A DNA stretch of 64,000 bases from Granulosicoccus sp045106475 (GCA_045106475.1 JBGCEO010000025.1:124001-188000); one strand, 5' to 3'. Shown: positions 16,131 to 25,962, counted from the first letter of the stretch. Notes: generated by a model from the letters alone, not told the origin. Numbers and translations: made by a program.

Positions 16131-18554
16131 GTGGTGGCGCTGGCTAATGAGATTGCGGACGCACTACCAGAAGCTAACGTCTTACTGGCTGCTCAACCAG
16201 GGGCCGGCAAAAGTACCGGTCTACCACTGGCGTTGCTACTCAATGGCAATCTGCCAGGTAAAATCATTGTCTTGGAACCCCGTCGATTGGCTGCGCGATC
16301 GGTTGCACAACGTCTTGCTCTACACCTGGGCGAAAAAGTGGGTCAACGGGTGGGGCTGCGAATGCGCGCCGAAACCCGCGTTTCAGCTAATACACAACTC
16401 ACAGTAGTAACAGAAGGTGTGCTTACACGCCTACTCCAGGAAGATCCAAGCCTGGAGGGAGTGGCGCTTGTGATCTTTGATGAATTTCATGAGCGCAGTC
16501 TGCATGCCGACCTGGGATTGGCTTTGTGTCTAGAAGTACAACAGGCCTTACGCGATGATCTACGCCTTCTATTGATGTCAGCCACCTTGGATACTGATCA
16601 ACTGCAAACTCAATTGCGGGATGTACAACAGTTCCGGTGTTCGGTCAGACAGTTTCCCGTTGACATCATCTGGGTAGGCGAGCAATCAAAACCTTTAGCT
16701 CAGCGCGTGGTACAAACGGTGCTGACTGCCATTGGCGAGCGCGAAGGTGATGTGTTGGTCTTTCTACCCGGGGTGGCCGAAATCAATCGAACAGCCAGCT
16801 TATTAGAGCCACGGCTTGATAACACAACCGAAGTACATCGCTTGCACAGCGGTATTGCACTCAAGGCCCAACTCAAAGCCACCTGCCCGGCCACCAATCA
16901 AATTAGGCGAGTGATTCTTGCAACGAGTCTTGCTGAGACTTCCCTAACCATCGATGGTGTGCGTATCGTGATCGATTCAGGAGTCGAGCGTCGTGGGCGA
17001 ATAGACGGCAGCACCGGCGCCCAACGGCTTGAAACCGTTATGGCCAGCCAGGCAAGCGCTACTCAACGTGCCGGACGTGCAGGTAGAACCTCAGCCGGCA
17101 CCTGCTATCGACTATGGAGCGAGTCAGGGCATTCACGACGCCCCAGCCAATGGCAGCCAGAAATTCATCGCGCTGATCTTGCCCCTCTGCTCCTGCAGCT
17201 TGGGCTCTGGGGTGCATCGAGCGACAGTAACTTGCCCTGGTTGGACGCACCACCGACTGCGAGTTTGGCAAGAGCTGAGGCACTGCTAACTAGACTAGGC
17301 CTATGGAAGCAAGGCCAGCTCACAGCAAGAGGCAGAACCGTTGCTGCTCTGCCAGTCCACCCCCGCCATGGTCATATGCTGTTGTGGGCCGCTGAAAGAG
17401 GTTCCGCAGCACTGGCTTGTCACCTTACTGTTCTACTGGAAGAGCAAACGCGAGGTCGGGATACCGTTGATTTAGAACCCTTATTAAACCAATCACTGCC
17501 ATCATCTTTACAGAGCCGCGCGGATTCGCTAAACCGTCTACTCATTACTGAGCGAGCGCAAACCAATGCACCCTCAGCAGCGGTGGTATTAGCTCAAGCC
17601 TATCCGGATTGGATCGCGCAACGACGATCCGGTGAGCCAGGTAGATTTGCGTTAGCCTGCGGCGCCGGAGTTACGATCAATACTGAAGATAGCCTGGCAC
17701 ATTGCCAGTGGCTTAGCGCCGCGCAACTGGGAGGCGCAGACAATCAGCTTCGCATCTTCAAAGGGTTGCAGTTGAACATTGAAGAGTTGGAGCGTTATTC
17801 GCCGCAGCTCTTTGTCAATCAACGTCATATAGATTGGGATCAGAGGCAGCAACGTGTACTCGCAGAGAACCGGATTTTACTCGGCAAACTCACTGTGGAG
17901 TCCGGACCACTTCGAAACTTGAGTGGGAGTGATAAGGCAAAAGCTCTTTTAGCAGGTATACAGCAACAGAGTATAGAGTGCTTGCCATGGAGCGATAACT
18001 GCCGCGAATGGCAGGCGCGAGTTCAAAGAATGCATGCTTTACAGAACTCGGCACAATCAAGTGATTGGCCTTTAGTTGATGACGCAACACTCATAGCCAC
18101 ACTTGAGCACTGGCTTTTGCCTTGGTTGGATGGCCTCGGATCCATCAAGGCATTGCAACAGTTGGATCTCTATAAAGTCCTGAATGCCATGCTGGACTAC
18201 CGTCAACAGGCGTTGCTGGACCAATGGTTACCGTTGCGCTATACCGTTCCCAGCGGCTCTACTATAAAATTAAGCTACGTAAAACCCGGCAACCCGGTAC
18301 TCTCTGTGCGTCTTCAGGAAATGCTGGGATGCGCGGAAAATCCAACAATAGCGCAGGGCAAAATTCCACTCACGGTAGAACTGCTATCACCCGCCAGACG
18401 ACCAGTGCAAGTAACTACTGATCTTGCTAACTTCTGGAGCAATAGCTATCCGGCAGTGAAGAAAGACATGGCAGGGCGATACCCTAAACATAGTTGGCCG
18501 GATGACCCACTGACCGCCAAGGCAACCTCTCATGCAAAGCGTCGCAAAAGGTAA
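16131..18554 (+). CDS. hrpB: ATP-dependent DEAH-type helicase HrpB
   Basis: HrpB-type superfamily 2 helicase of 807 aa. Visible motifs: Walker A AAQPGAGKSTG near residues 19-29, motif Ia EPRRLAARSVAQRLA near 48, DEFHERSLHADLGLA (the HrpB form of the DEAH box) near 117, SAT motif III near 149, SLAETSLTIDGV near 265 and QRAGRAGR near 308. The C-terminal half carries the HrpB-specific domain. Members are widespread in Gammaproteobacteria; the cellular RNA target is not settled. The GTG at 16131 is the start used here, but the frame stays open upstream with ALPDSVLGLP just before it, which aligns with the usual HrpB N-terminus, so the true start may lie slightly upstream at a non-ATG codon. It ends 20 bp from the convergent LacI gene. 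Confidence 0.92.
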   Translation: MVALANEIADALPEANVLLAAQPGAGKSTGLPLALLLNGNLPGKIIVLEPRRLAARSVAQRLALHLGEKVGQRVGLRMRAETRVSANTQLTVVTEGVLTRLLQEDPSLEGVALVIFDEFHERSLHADLGLALCLEVQQALRDDLRLLLMSATLDTDQLQTQLRDVQQFRCSVRQFPVDIIWVGEQSKPLAQRVVQTVLTAIGEREGDVLVFLPGVAEINRTASLLEPRLDNTTEVHRLHSGIALKAQLKATCPATNQIRRVILATSLAETSLTIDGVRIVIDSGVERRGRIDGSTGAQRLETVMASQASATQRAGRAGRTSAGTCYRLWSESGHSRRPSQWQPEIHRADLAPLLLQLGLWGASSDSNLPWLDAPPTASLARAEALLTRLGLWKQGQLTARGRTVAALPVHPRHGHMLLWAAERGSAALACHLTVLLEEQTRGRDTVDLEPLLNQSLPSSLQSRADSLNRLLITERAQTNAPSAAVVLAQAYPDWIAQRRSGEPGRFALACGAGVTINTEDSLAHCQWLSAAQLGGADNQLRIFKGLQLNIEELERYSPQLFVNQRHIDWDQRQQRVLAENRILLGKLTVESGPLRNLSGSDKAKALLAGIQQQSIECLPWSDNCREWQARVQRMHALQNSAQSSDWPLVDDATLIATLEHWLLPWLDGLGSIKALQQLDLYKVLNAMLDYRQQALLDQWLPLRYTVPSGSTIKLSYVKPGNPVLSVRLQEMLGCAENPTIAQGKIPLTVELLSPARRPVQVTTDLANFWSNSYPAVKKDMAGRYPKHSWPDDPLTAKATSHAKRRKR

Positions 18555-18573
18555 ATACGCCTACAAACTGATG

Positions 18574-19617
18574 TCAGGATTTTGCCGGTAGTCTGGTGCT
18601 ATCTCGCATGCTAAGCGATACCTCTAGCGGAAATCGCTTTGCCTCACGCTTTGTATGTTCATTGTCCAGAAGCCTCACGACCAATTCTGCAGCAACGCGT
18701 CCTACCTCAGCTGGATCAAAGCTTACTGTAGAAATTGCCGGATTCGCATAGCGCGATACTTCAAAGTTTCCAAAACCCGCGACGCCTACATCATCCGGTA
18801 TTCGTACTCCCTGCTCCTGCAATGCAGTCATCACACCAAACGCAGGAGAATCCGATACACAAAATACGCAATCGATATCATCGTAATACTGCTTTAGATT
18901 CTGACCAATCTGATAGCCATCCTTTATGGACATTGGTGGCGTACCGAATCGAATCATCCGGTGCGCAGATAATCCCGCGTCGCTCATCGCTTTTCTATAC
19001 CCCTCCCTGCGAGCAGCTCCACGCGTCCACTGATCGTTGGTTTCACAGAGGAACGCAATGTTCCGATAGCCGAGTTGAATCAGTTGCTCTGTCATACTGT
19101 ATGCAGCCTGCTCGTTTGAGAACCCAACCGTATAGCCAATGGGCCGCTCAGGTGTCTCCCACAACTGCACCACTGGCACCTGCGCATGCTTCAGTAATTT
19201 GATAGTTCGGGGAGTATGCCCATCGTAAGTTAACACTATCGCTTCCGGGCGCCGCTTTAACAAACCCTCCACCAGCTGCTCTTCGCGCTTAATGGAGTAA
19301 TCTGTATGCCCCAGCAAAATCTGTAATCCGGTGCTTTCGATGGTCTCAGTCAAGGCCTGCACCATCTTGCCATAATGCACATTGTTAAGCGACGGTACCA
19401 GAGTTGCAACAAAGGCTGAACGCTTGGAAGATAAACTACCGGCCATTTGGTCTGGCACGTAGTTAAGCTTGGCTACTATAGCCAGGATACGTTCACGCGT
19501 ACTGTCTGAGACAGTGCCGTCTTTACGCAACGCGCGCGACACAGTCATACGGGACACTCCCGCAGCCTGCGCCACGTCTTCCATCGTCACCGGATTAGAC
19601 TTAGAATTGCGCCTCAT
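18574..19617 (-). CDS. LacI-family transcriptional regulator, GntR(gluconate)-like
   Basis: Residues about 9-33 form the LacI helix-turn-helix and hinge start (TMEDVAQAAGVSRMTVSRAL), followed by a periplasmic-binding-protein-like ligand domain of about 280 aa typical of sugar-acid sensors. The reading VSRMTVSRALRKDGTVS is close to the gluconate repressor GntR subgroup. It is the last gene of the importer operon 19735-27054, a common place for an autoregulated local repressor. A palindrome of the GntR-operator type (AAATGTTA/TAACATTT) lies at the operon promoter, 7.5 kb upstream, and is the obvious binding site. The inducer is probably the imported sugar, sugar acid or a lactone derivative. 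Confidence 0.88.
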   Translation of the reverse strand: MRRNSKSNPVTMEDVAQAAGVSRMTVSRALRKDGTVSDSTRERILAIVAKLNYVPDQMAGSLSSKRSAFVATLVPSLNNVHYGKMVQALTETIESTGLQILLGHTDYSIKREEQLVEGLLKRRPEAIVLTYDGHTPRTIKLLKHAQVPVVQLWETPERPIGYTVGFSNEQAAYSMTEQLIQLGYRNIAFLCETNDQWTRGAARREGYRKAMSDAGLSAHRMIRFGTPPMSIKDGYQIGQNLKQYYDDIDCVFCVSDSPAFGVMTALQEQGVRIPDDVGVAGFGNFEVSRYANPAISTVSFDPAEVGRVAAELVVRLLDNEHTKREAKRFPLEVSLSMRDSTRLPAKS

Positions 19618-19734
19618 GGGATAAATGCTGCTCTTTACCCGTCAATTGTAAGTGATTCAGAGCAAGCGATGGGTAAGAATTATAAATAGTGCTCGCCCTA
19701 GCAGCTTTGGACGTTGCTCGACTAGCGGCTAGCC

Positions 19735-20514
19735 TTAGCTATCCCGAAACTTACTCATCCAGGACAATCCGGCCTCAACCGTTTGCCCACGCGGCTTGTA
19801 TTCAGCACCAATGAAACCTGTATAACCGGCATCCTGCAGTACGCTGAGCAGATACGGGTAATTCAGTTCTCCAACATCGGGTTCACCACGATCATGTACA
19901 GCTGAAATCTGAATGTGCCCAAAGTAGTTACAGTAGTCTCTTATTAGCGTTTCCAAATCACCTTGCACGATTTGAGCGTGAAAAAAGTCAAACATCAACT
20001 TAAGATTGTCAGCCTCAACCTTGTCAATGATTGAAACTGCATGCTCTACGGTATTGAAATGATAGTTTTGTACGGCTCTTGGATTTAAGGGTTCAATAAC
20101 TACTGTTTTACCGTGCTGCGCTGCCTTGTCGCAGGCATATTTCAAGTTATCGCAATAAACCTGTTCGGCATCAGCAGCACCACCTGTTAGTCCTGCTACA
20201 ACATTGATGTTTGCAGCATCAATCACTATCGCATAGTCGATGGCCTGATCAATCAATGAACGCGCGAGTTCCTGCTTTCCCGGCAAGGCGGCAACACCGA
20301 AATCGCCCGAACCATCTTGCCCCAAGGCGGTGTTGATCCCGACCATTGGCAAACCAGTTTGTAACAGCACCTCTTTAATATCATGAGCGTCATTATCATA
20401 TGGAAAATGACATTCAACTGCGTCAAAACCAGCCTGATGGGCAGCCTGAATACGCTCAGCTAATGGCAGGGAATCCCATAAAAAACCAATATTAGCGGAG
20501 AGTTTGAAGTTCAT
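19735..20514 (-). CDS. Hydroxypyruvate isomerase-like TIM-barrel enzyme
   Basis: 259-aa AP-endonuclease-2-type TIM barrel (PF01261) of the hydroxypyruvate isomerase (Hyi/OtnI) group. The N-terminus KLSANIGFLWDSLPLAERI with GFDAVECHFPYD, the central EPLNPRAVQNYHFNT and LMFDFFHAQIVQGDLE, and the C-terminal GAEYKPRGQTVEAGLSWM are characteristic; the two glutamates (EPLN and GAEYKP) and the histidine and aspartate in between are the expected metal ligands. The family isomerises hydroxypyruvate/tartronate semialdehyde or 2-oxo-tetronates. In this operon it would process a C3-C4 intermediate of the imported sugar. It lies between the lactonase and the LacI gene. Confidence 0.85.
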   Translation of the reverse strand: MNFKLSANIGFLWDSLPLAERIQAAHQAGFDAVECHFPYDNDAHDIKEVLLQTGLPMVGINTALGQDGSGDFGVAALPGKQELARSLIDQAIDYAIVIDAANINVVAGLTGGAADAEQVYCDNLKYACDKAAQHGKTVVIEPLNPRAVQNYHFNTVEHAVSIIDKVEADNLKLMFDFFHAQIVQGDLETLIRDYCNYFGHIQISAVHDRGEPDVGELNYPYLLSVLQDAGYTGFIGAEYKPRGQTVEAGLSWMSKFRDS

Positions 20515-20579
20515 CTTTACAGTGGGCTCTTATCAGGTGGTCTGACAAACCGATCAACGATTTAGCAATCGGTTTGTAA

Positions 20580-21716
20580 TTACAGAAAGCGAATGTAATT
20601 GGGCGCAGGAATGCTGAACTCAGCACCGGTAGCTTCAATTAATCCAGTTTCGATGCTTCGTTTAAATAGAGTTAACGTGGACGAATCCTGATTAGCAACA
20701 ATCACAGCGCTTCCACAAGGTGTTATAGCAAAATGCCTTGGAAATTTACCGCCGGTAGGTACGAGTCCTATCCGCTCCAGCTGCCCATCATCGAGTACCT
20801 TGAATATGGCCAGAGAATTGTCACCGCGGTTTGACACATAAAGAAAACGCGCATCGGGTGAGAGCTTGATTTCGGACACATAGGATGTTTGCTCTCGATT
20901 TTCAAGCGTTGACACATACTGAATGGGCAACAGCCGTTCTTTAACACTATCCGGGTCTGATGCATCGAGCTTTGCCACGCAAACGGTATTGAATAACTCG
21001 TTGGATATATAGCAAATGTCCAACTCTGGATGCATCGCCATATGTCGCGGACCTGAACCTGCTTCAAACTTGATATGTGTGTCGGGAACAAGCCGCTTTT
21101 CTGCCGGATTATACTTGTACTGAAACACAGCGTTCTCTCCCAAATCGGGAATGAACACCCAGTCTCCCCAGAAATGCGCGCAATGCGCATGTGGACCGAC
21201 CTGTCGATTTTCCCAATGATCTTCACGGTATTCAACCTGGCGCCACTCGCCCTCACTTCGATAGAGTTGTTTGAAACTCTGAACCACACTGCCAAGCTTG
21301 CCGCGTTCATCAACCTCTACAACATCAATTATTGCATCCCAATAATTAATGACAATAGCGATGTCCTTCTGCGGCGACATTGAAAGGTAGCAGGTTGATT
21401 TACCGGATGCCTTGAATGAGCCTTCTAGATCAAGCCCCTCTTCTGTAACTGAATATTGCAACACCTCACCGTTGTCTTGAATGGTCTCCACGATGGCATA
21501 CATCATCTGTCCATTGCTATGTGGTATCAGCACTGCGGGATTTAACGCAGCTGTTGCTGTACGCATAGCAAGCATGCCATCTTTGCCAATGGTCATCGAG
21601 TAGATGCCTTCTCCGGATGTAGGCGCATAAGGCTGATGGGCCAATGCGTCAAGATCCGTGTACGTACCTACAAGAAATTGATATTCTTTTTCGAGTTTGA
21701 TTGATACTTCTGACAT
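20580..21716 (-). CDS. Beta-propeller lactonase family protein (Pgl-like)
   Basis: 378-aa cytoplasmic seven-bladed propeller of the 6-phosphogluconolactonase/lactonase family (PF10282). It starts with FLVGTYTDL, has GPHAHCAHFWGDWVFIPDLGENAVFQYKYN-type blade edges near residue 170, RFLYVSNRGDNSLAIFKV near 305 and GKFPRHFAITPCGSAVIVANQDSSTLTLF near 335. No signal peptide. Members hydrolyse sugar lactones such as 6-phosphogluconolactone. Placed between a dehydrogenase (SDR) and an isomerase in a sugar-importer operon, it fits a non-phosphorylating route in which the sugar is oxidised to a lactone by the SDR and opened here. Confidence 0.85.
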   Translation of the reverse strand: MSEVSIKLEKEYQFLVGTYTDLDALAHQPYAPTSGEGIYSMTIGKDGMLAMRTATAALNPAVLIPHSNGQMMYAIVETIQDNGEVLQYSVTEEGLDLEGSFKASGKSTCYLSMSPQKDIAIVINYWDAIIDVVEVDERGKLGSVVQSFKQLYRSEGEWRQVEYREDHWENRQVGPHAHCAHFWGDWVFIPDLGENAVFQYKYNPAEKRLVPDTHIKFEAGSGPRHMAMHPELDICYISNELFNTVCVAKLDASDPDSVKERLLPIQYVSTLENREQTSYVSEIKLSPDARFLYVSNRGDNSLAIFKVLDDGQLERIGLVPTGGKFPRHFAITPCGSAVIVANQDSSTLTLFKRSIETGLIEATGAEFSIPAPNYIRFL

Positions 21717-21765
21717 TGCGTTGTGACCCGTAATCTTCTAAACGTTTTTACTGTTTTATTTATAT

Positions 21766-22503
21766 TTAACCGCGACCGACAAACGGCATACCGTTAGCCA
21801 TCACAGTCATGTTCAAGACATTTGCTTCAGGCGGCAGGCCAACCATGTACAAAATCGCATCGCATACTGGTTTTACGCTAATGGTGGGCTCACCCAGCAT
21901 TGAACCATTTGCCTGCAACACGCCTTGAGCCATGGCATCTCCCATACTTGAACTAATGTTACCCAGATCTATCTGGCTACAGCTGATTCCGAAGCGACGA
22001 CCGTCCAGCGACAGGGATTTGGTCAATCCGGTAATTGCGTGTTTGGTACACGTATAAGGTGATGAATAGAGTCGCGGCGTAGTCGCAGAAACCGAGCCAT
22101 TGTTAATAATTCGCCCACCGGAACTCTGCTTGCGCATCTGCCCAAAAGCTGCACGCGCGCACATGAATGCACCGGACAAGTTGATTGCCACAACCTTGTG
22201 CCATTCGTCGAGAGACAGTTCGTCTACAGGCACTGCGCTAGCCGCCACACCTGCATTATTGAACAGCAGATCAACCTGACCAAAGGCCTCCACTGCGCTT
22301 TCAAAAAGGCGCTCTACATCCGCCGCCACACTGACATCGCACTCTACAGCCAGAGCACCTGTCTGTATCTCTGCGACTGTTTCTTCCAGTCGAGCTTTAG
22401 TTCTGCCTGCGACTACAACATGCCAGCCCGCATTGCTTAGCGCTATGGCCACGGCCTTTCCAATACCTGCACCACCGCCAGTAATGACTGCTACTTGTTT
22501 CAT
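21766..22503 (-). CDS. Short-chain dehydrogenase/reductase (sugar operon)
   Basis: Classical SDR of 245 aa. The nucleotide-binding TGGGAGIGK motif is at residues 8-16, NNAGVAA at about 86-92, the catalytic serine in NGSVSAT near 137 and YTCTK (Tyr-x3-Lys) near 149-154. Acidic residue after strand 2 is absent (VVAGRTKARLEE), suggesting NADP preference, though this is a rough rule. It follows the MalG-type permease by 62 bp and precedes the lactonase, and probably oxidises the imported sugar or a derived alcohol. Confidence 0.88.
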   Translation of the reverse strand: MKQVAVITGGGAGIGKAVAIALSNAGWHVVVAGRTKARLEETVAEIQTGALAVECDVSVAADVERLFESAVEAFGQVDLLFNNAGVAASAVPVDELSLDEWHKVVAINLSGAFMCARAAFGQMRKQSSGGRIINNGSVSATTPRLYSSPYTCTKHAITGLTKSLSLDGRRFGISCSQIDLGNISSSMGDAMAQGVLQANGSMLGEPTISVKPVCDAILYMVGLPPEANVLNMTVMANGMPFVGRG

Positions 22504-22565
22504 TGATAGTTATTCCGCATTCCTGCTTTTTTTATTAGTTATCTTTCTTCTATCACTTGCTTCGT

Positions 22566-23504
22566 CTAACCCTTTACAGCGCCAGCCGTCATACCAGTGA
22601 TAATTTGTCGCGATGCAAACAGGGTAAAGATGATGGGCGGAATTGCGAGTAGCATTCCAGTTGCCATGATCACGCCCCACTCGACATTAAATTCAGACAT
22701 GTTGTTTACGATGAGGATGGGCACTGTCTTGGTGTCACGATCAGACAAAGCAGAAGCCAATAAGTATTCGTTCCAGGCGATTCTGAAAGTGAATATTGCA
22801 GCAGCAGCCAGACCAGGCTTGATCAAAGGCAACACCACTTTAAAAAATACTTGAAAAGGTCCAGCCCCATCCATACGGGCGGCCTCCTCCAATTGTCTTG
22901 GTACCTGCACGATGAAGCTTTGCAATATCCAGATAACAAAAGGCAGATTCATGGCTATGTATATGAGAATAATGCCCGAGTGCGTACCGGCAAGGCAGAC
23001 ATCGCCACGACCACCAAAATTGTCGCGTATCAAGGCTCCCAGCCATGATGCTTTTGATATACAAAATTCGTTATTCCAAAGTCCAAATACAGGCACCAGC
23101 AAAACCGCAGGAGGTACCATTCGCACCATCAGGGTGGTGGCGGAAGCCGTGTCTCTGCCCATGAATCGAAACCGCACAAGCGCATAGGCGGCCATGCAGC
23201 CAATGATCAAGGTCAACACCGTTGACACCAGTGCAATGATCAACGAGTTGATAAATGCACCGCCAAATTTTAGCGAGCAGTAATCCAGATGCTCAAGCTC
23301 GTAAGGCAGAATATCGCAGAGCGCAGTCTCGTAATTTTGAATCGTAGGCATGAACAGCAAGCCACTCGTGCCAGAGATGATGTCAACATCGAGCTTGAAC
23401 GAATTGATCAGCATCAAAGCGATTGGCCCAACCGCCATGATTATCAACATCACGATTACTACATAGAACGATGGGTGCTGAGCTTTTTCGATAGGTGCAG
23501 CCAT
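22566..23504 (-). CDS. Carbohydrate ABC transporter permease, MalG type
   Basis: 312-aa inner-membrane permease of the MalG/UgpE group (binding-protein-dependent transport, PF00528) with six predicted membrane segments. The EAA loop, which contacts the ATPase, reads EEAARMDGAGPFQVFFKVVLPLIKPG at about residues 207-232. A moderately long periplasmic section near residues 130-175 with two cysteines is unusual. Its ATG overlaps the stop of the MalF-type permease by one base (TAATG), a sign of translational coupling. Confidence 0.92.
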   Translation of the reverse strand: MAAPIEKAQHPSFYVVIVMLIIMAVGPIALMLINSFKLDVDIISGTSGLLFMPTIQNYETALCDILPYELEHLDYCSLKFGGAFINSLIIALVSTVLTLIIGCMAAYALVRFRFMGRDTASATTLMVRMVPPAVLLVPVFGLWNNEFCISKASWLGALIRDNFGGRGDVCLAGTHSGIILIYIAMNLPFVIWILQSFIVQVPRQLEEAARMDGAGPFQVFFKVVLPLIKPGLAAAAIFTFRIAWNEYLLASALSDRDTKTVPILIVNNMSEFNVEWGVIMATGMLLAIPPIIFTLFASRQIITGMTAGAVKG

Positions 23505-24415
23505 TACACTAATTCCTCTGCAATTCGTCGTGCCTTGGCTGCCCGATACTCAAGCCAACGGTTGTAGACCAGCATCAGCACTGTAAGCAAGAGCAACATC
23601 ATCAATAGATAGTTTGACATTGCAGCAGCCACGCCAAGCTCTCTAAACTCGGTTGCGGTCCTTGAAATGCGTAGCGCGAGTATTTCTGTAGATAGGCCCG
23701 GACCACCCTCAGTCATGACTAATATCACCTCCAGAACCTTAAAAGCGTCAATCAGTCTGAGAAGCGCGGTAACAATCAGTACCGGCATCATTAAGGGTAA
23801 CTTGATATGGATGATCTGCTGCCAGCCAGTAGCACCGTCTATCCGAGCCGCCTCCAGGGCAGATCTTGGCAAGGATTGTAAGGCTGCCAAAGCCAATATA
23901 AATATGAACGGGGTCCACTGCCAGATATCGGCGATGATGACAGATAACAACGCGTGCTGACCCAGCCAATCGACTGATCCAAGCCCAACTGACTTTAACG
24001 TCGAGTTAAAAACACCTAGCGTAGGGTGGTACATATAACGCCAGATCAGACCTACGACCACGGGCGCTATCATCATCGGCAGAATAAACAGGGTTCTTAA
24101 CACTGACATTCCGCGCAAATTTCTATCCAGCAACAATGCAAGTCCGACACCTATTATCATCTCTACCGTAACAACCGATAATGCAAATTTGAGTGTGACA
24201 CCCGCACTTTCGCGAAAGCTCGGATCACTCCAAAGAGCAATATAGTTATCCAAACCTACAAACGTGGACTCGCCTAAGGCTTGACTGGGATCCCAATCCC
24301 GAAAACTGCCGTACACCATGTAGCCCAATGGATACAGCAATGCCATCGCCATAATGACCAGGGCAGGCGCCAGGAACAGGTACGGTGTGAGCCGGTTAAA
24401 CGTTGAAGTACTCAT
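23504..24415 (-). CDS. Carbohydrate ABC transporter permease, MalF type
   Basis: 303-aa permease of the MalF/UgpA group with six membrane segments. The EAA loop is EAARIDGATGWQQIIHIKLPLMMPV near residues 186-211. It pairs with the MalG-type subunit to form the channel of the importer. It follows the binding-protein gene by about 157 bp, a gap that holds a strong hairpin at 24526-24552, so its expression is probably lower than that of the binding protein. Confidence 0.92.
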   Translation of the reverse strand: MSTSTFNRLTPYLFLAPALVIMAMALLYPLGYMVYGSFRDWDPSQALGESTFVGLDNYIALWSDPSFRESAGVTLKFALSVVTVEMIIGVGLALLLDRNLRGMSVLRTLFILPMMIAPVVVGLIWRYMYHPTLGVFNSTLKSVGLGSVDWLGQHALLSVIIADIWQWTPFIFILALAALQSLPRSALEAARIDGATGWQQIIHIKLPLMMPVLIVTALLRLIDAFKVLEVILVMTEGGPGLSTEILALRISRTATEFRELGVAAAMSNYLLMMLLLLTVLMLVYNRWLEYRAAKARRIAEELV

Positions 24416-24525
24416 AAGTGCATAGCTATCAAATCGACAATCAAGCAGCTAAACCAAAGGGACTAGACGCAAGGACTCATCGACCTTGCAATGAAAGGTA
24501 CGTAAAACAGTAGATAGGTTGTCTA

Positions 24526-24552
24526 AAGCGCTTCCCTTGACAGGAAGCGCTT
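24526..24552 (-). promoter_or_regulatory. Intercistronic hairpin after the binding-protein gene
   Basis: A perfect 10-bp stem, AAGCGCTTCC/GGAAGCGCTT, with a 7-nt loop lies 21 bp past the stop of the binding-protein gene and ahead of malF. There is no following T run, so it is more likely an mRNA-stabilising or partially terminating element, as often seen between binding protein and permease genes. Confidence 0.7.
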
Positions 24553-24572
24553 ACCGTTCTCAATGACAGTTA

Positions 24573-25913
24573 CTACTTCCAGGTGTAGTAGCCTGCTTCT
24601 TCCATGATGACTTTGGTTCTCTCGGCAACGCCGTCCAGTGCTTCCTGAATGTCCAGATCTTCAGTCAATACCTTGGAGAGAGTTGTACCCAGATCCGCAT
24701 TGATCTTTCCCCATACCGGGATGATCGGACGCCAGTCTGGATCAGCATGTTGCAATGCTTCACCAAATGTTGCCATGTGAGGGAATTTTGCATTCACATC
24801 TGCATCTGCATGGGTAGAGAAGCGCGATGGGTTTCCACCAGCCAAAGCAACCAGCTTGTCACCGGCTTTGGATGTCAGCCATTGCATCAACAAAAACGCA
24901 GCTTCTTTATGTTCAGCGTTTTTAGGTATACCAATACCAAAACCACCCGTTTGACTGCCACGACGAACGCCCATGGGATGCATAGCCCAGTCTACCTTGC
25001 CAACTACTTTAGACTTGGACGGATCGTTTATCTGCCCGGCCACTACAGTGGTATCAAGAAACATAGCGGTGTCGCCAGCGAGGAAAGATCCTAAAGCCTC
25101 ACCAAAACCAAAGCTTGCAGCACCTTCAGGCCCACAGTCTACAATCGTCTTTAGTGCATTAGCTGCTTGCAAGCCAGCCTCATTATTTACGATGGGGTTC
25201 CAGGCATCATCAAATATGCGACCACCCAACGGTGCAAGGTGCAGCAGAAAAGCATGGCTGGCATGGTGACCAGATGCAGCACGTGAACTCAATCCGCCCA
25301 TTCCCGGCTCAAGCTCAGGGATCTTACAGGCAATGTCAAGCATCTCGTCATAAGTCTCGGGGACCTTCAGACCATGTTTTTCAAAGATATCTTTTCGATA
25401 GCCCAGGATTGATGTTTCAGAACCATAAGGAATTCCAAACAACGAGCCTGTTTTACCCTGAAGATACCCTTTGTCACCACCGGCAAATCCGATGTTGTAG
25501 ACATAACCGTCAATAAGGTCGTTGGCGTCATAGTTTGGATCGGCCAACTTTGGATTCATGTAATAACGAGCCAGGTTTTCCAGTTGGTCAGCATATACGT
25601 AGTCTGCTTTGGAGAAAACTACATAGGCAATCAAGTCATAGTCACCCTCATCCTGACCAAGTTCGAGCGTTTGACGCTCTCGCATTTTTAAGTAAGGAAG
25701 CTGATCTACCTCAACTTCAATGCCTGTTTCTTTCGTAAATTCAGGCAGAATTTTCATTACCGCATCATAGTGCGGGTGTGCGGGGAAATTCACCACCAGT
25801 GTGGTGCCTTGGTATTCCTCGTACGGGTTAGCCAAAGCGGCACCGGCAATCAACGTGGTAGCCGCCACAACACCGCTTAACAACTTTGGCAAATGCATAT
25901 TTGGTATCTTCAA
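24573..25913 (-). CDS. Sugar ABC transporter extracellular solute-binding protein
   Basis: Family 1 extracellular binding protein (PF01547/PF13416). The best start is the TTG at 25913: GGAGGA sits exactly 7 nt upstream, whereas a TTG five codons earlier overlaps that ribosome site. The signal peptide ends ALA at about residue 28. The mature protein (about 418 aa) shows the usual pattern: YEEYQGTTLVVNFP at the first strand, ETGIEVEVDQLPYLKMRERQ, GSLFGIPYGSETSILGYRKDIFEKHGLKVPETYDE near 175-205 and a WAMHPMGVRRGSQTGGFGIGIPKNAEHKEAA segment near 305. It delivers a carbohydrate to the MalF/MalG-type permeases encoded downstream. Confidence 0.92.
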   Translation of the reverse strand: MKIPNMHLPKLLSGVVAATTLIAGAALANPYEEYQGTTLVVNFPAHPHYDAVMKILPEFTKETGIEVEVDQLPYLKMRERQTLELGQDEGDYDLIAYVVFSKADYVYADQLENLARYYMNPKLADPNYDANDLIDGYVYNIGFAGGDKGYLQGKTGSLFGIPYGSETSILGYRKDIFEKHGLKVPETYDEMLDIACKIPELEPGMGGLSSRAASGHHASHAFLLHLAPLGGRIFDDAWNPIVNNEAGLQAANALKTIVDCGPEGAASFGFGEALGSFLAGDTAMFLDTTVVAGQINDPSKSKVVGKVDWAMHPMGVRRGSQTGGFGIGIPKNAEHKEAAFLLMQWLTSKAGDKLVALAGGNPSRFSTHADADVNAKFPHMATFGEALQHADPDWRPIIPVWGKINADLGTTLSKVLTEDLDIQEALDGVAERTKVIMEEAGYYTWK

Positions 25914-25962
25914 AACAAACTCCTCCAATTTTCAGACTTATAAGAACTACGTTGAGCAAGAC

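Noticed and set aside
18735..19202. 155-codon frame antisense to the LacI gene
   Set aside because: Shadow frame of a clear LacI-family gene.
19618..19734. Second LacI operator ahead of the LacI gene
   Set aside because: Only loose TTTACCC/GGGTAA symmetry was found, not the ATGTTA/TAACAT palindrome.
20768..21313. 181-codon frame inside the lactonase gene, other frame
   Set aside because: Shadow of the lactonase coding sequence; no start signal and protein composition unlike real genes.
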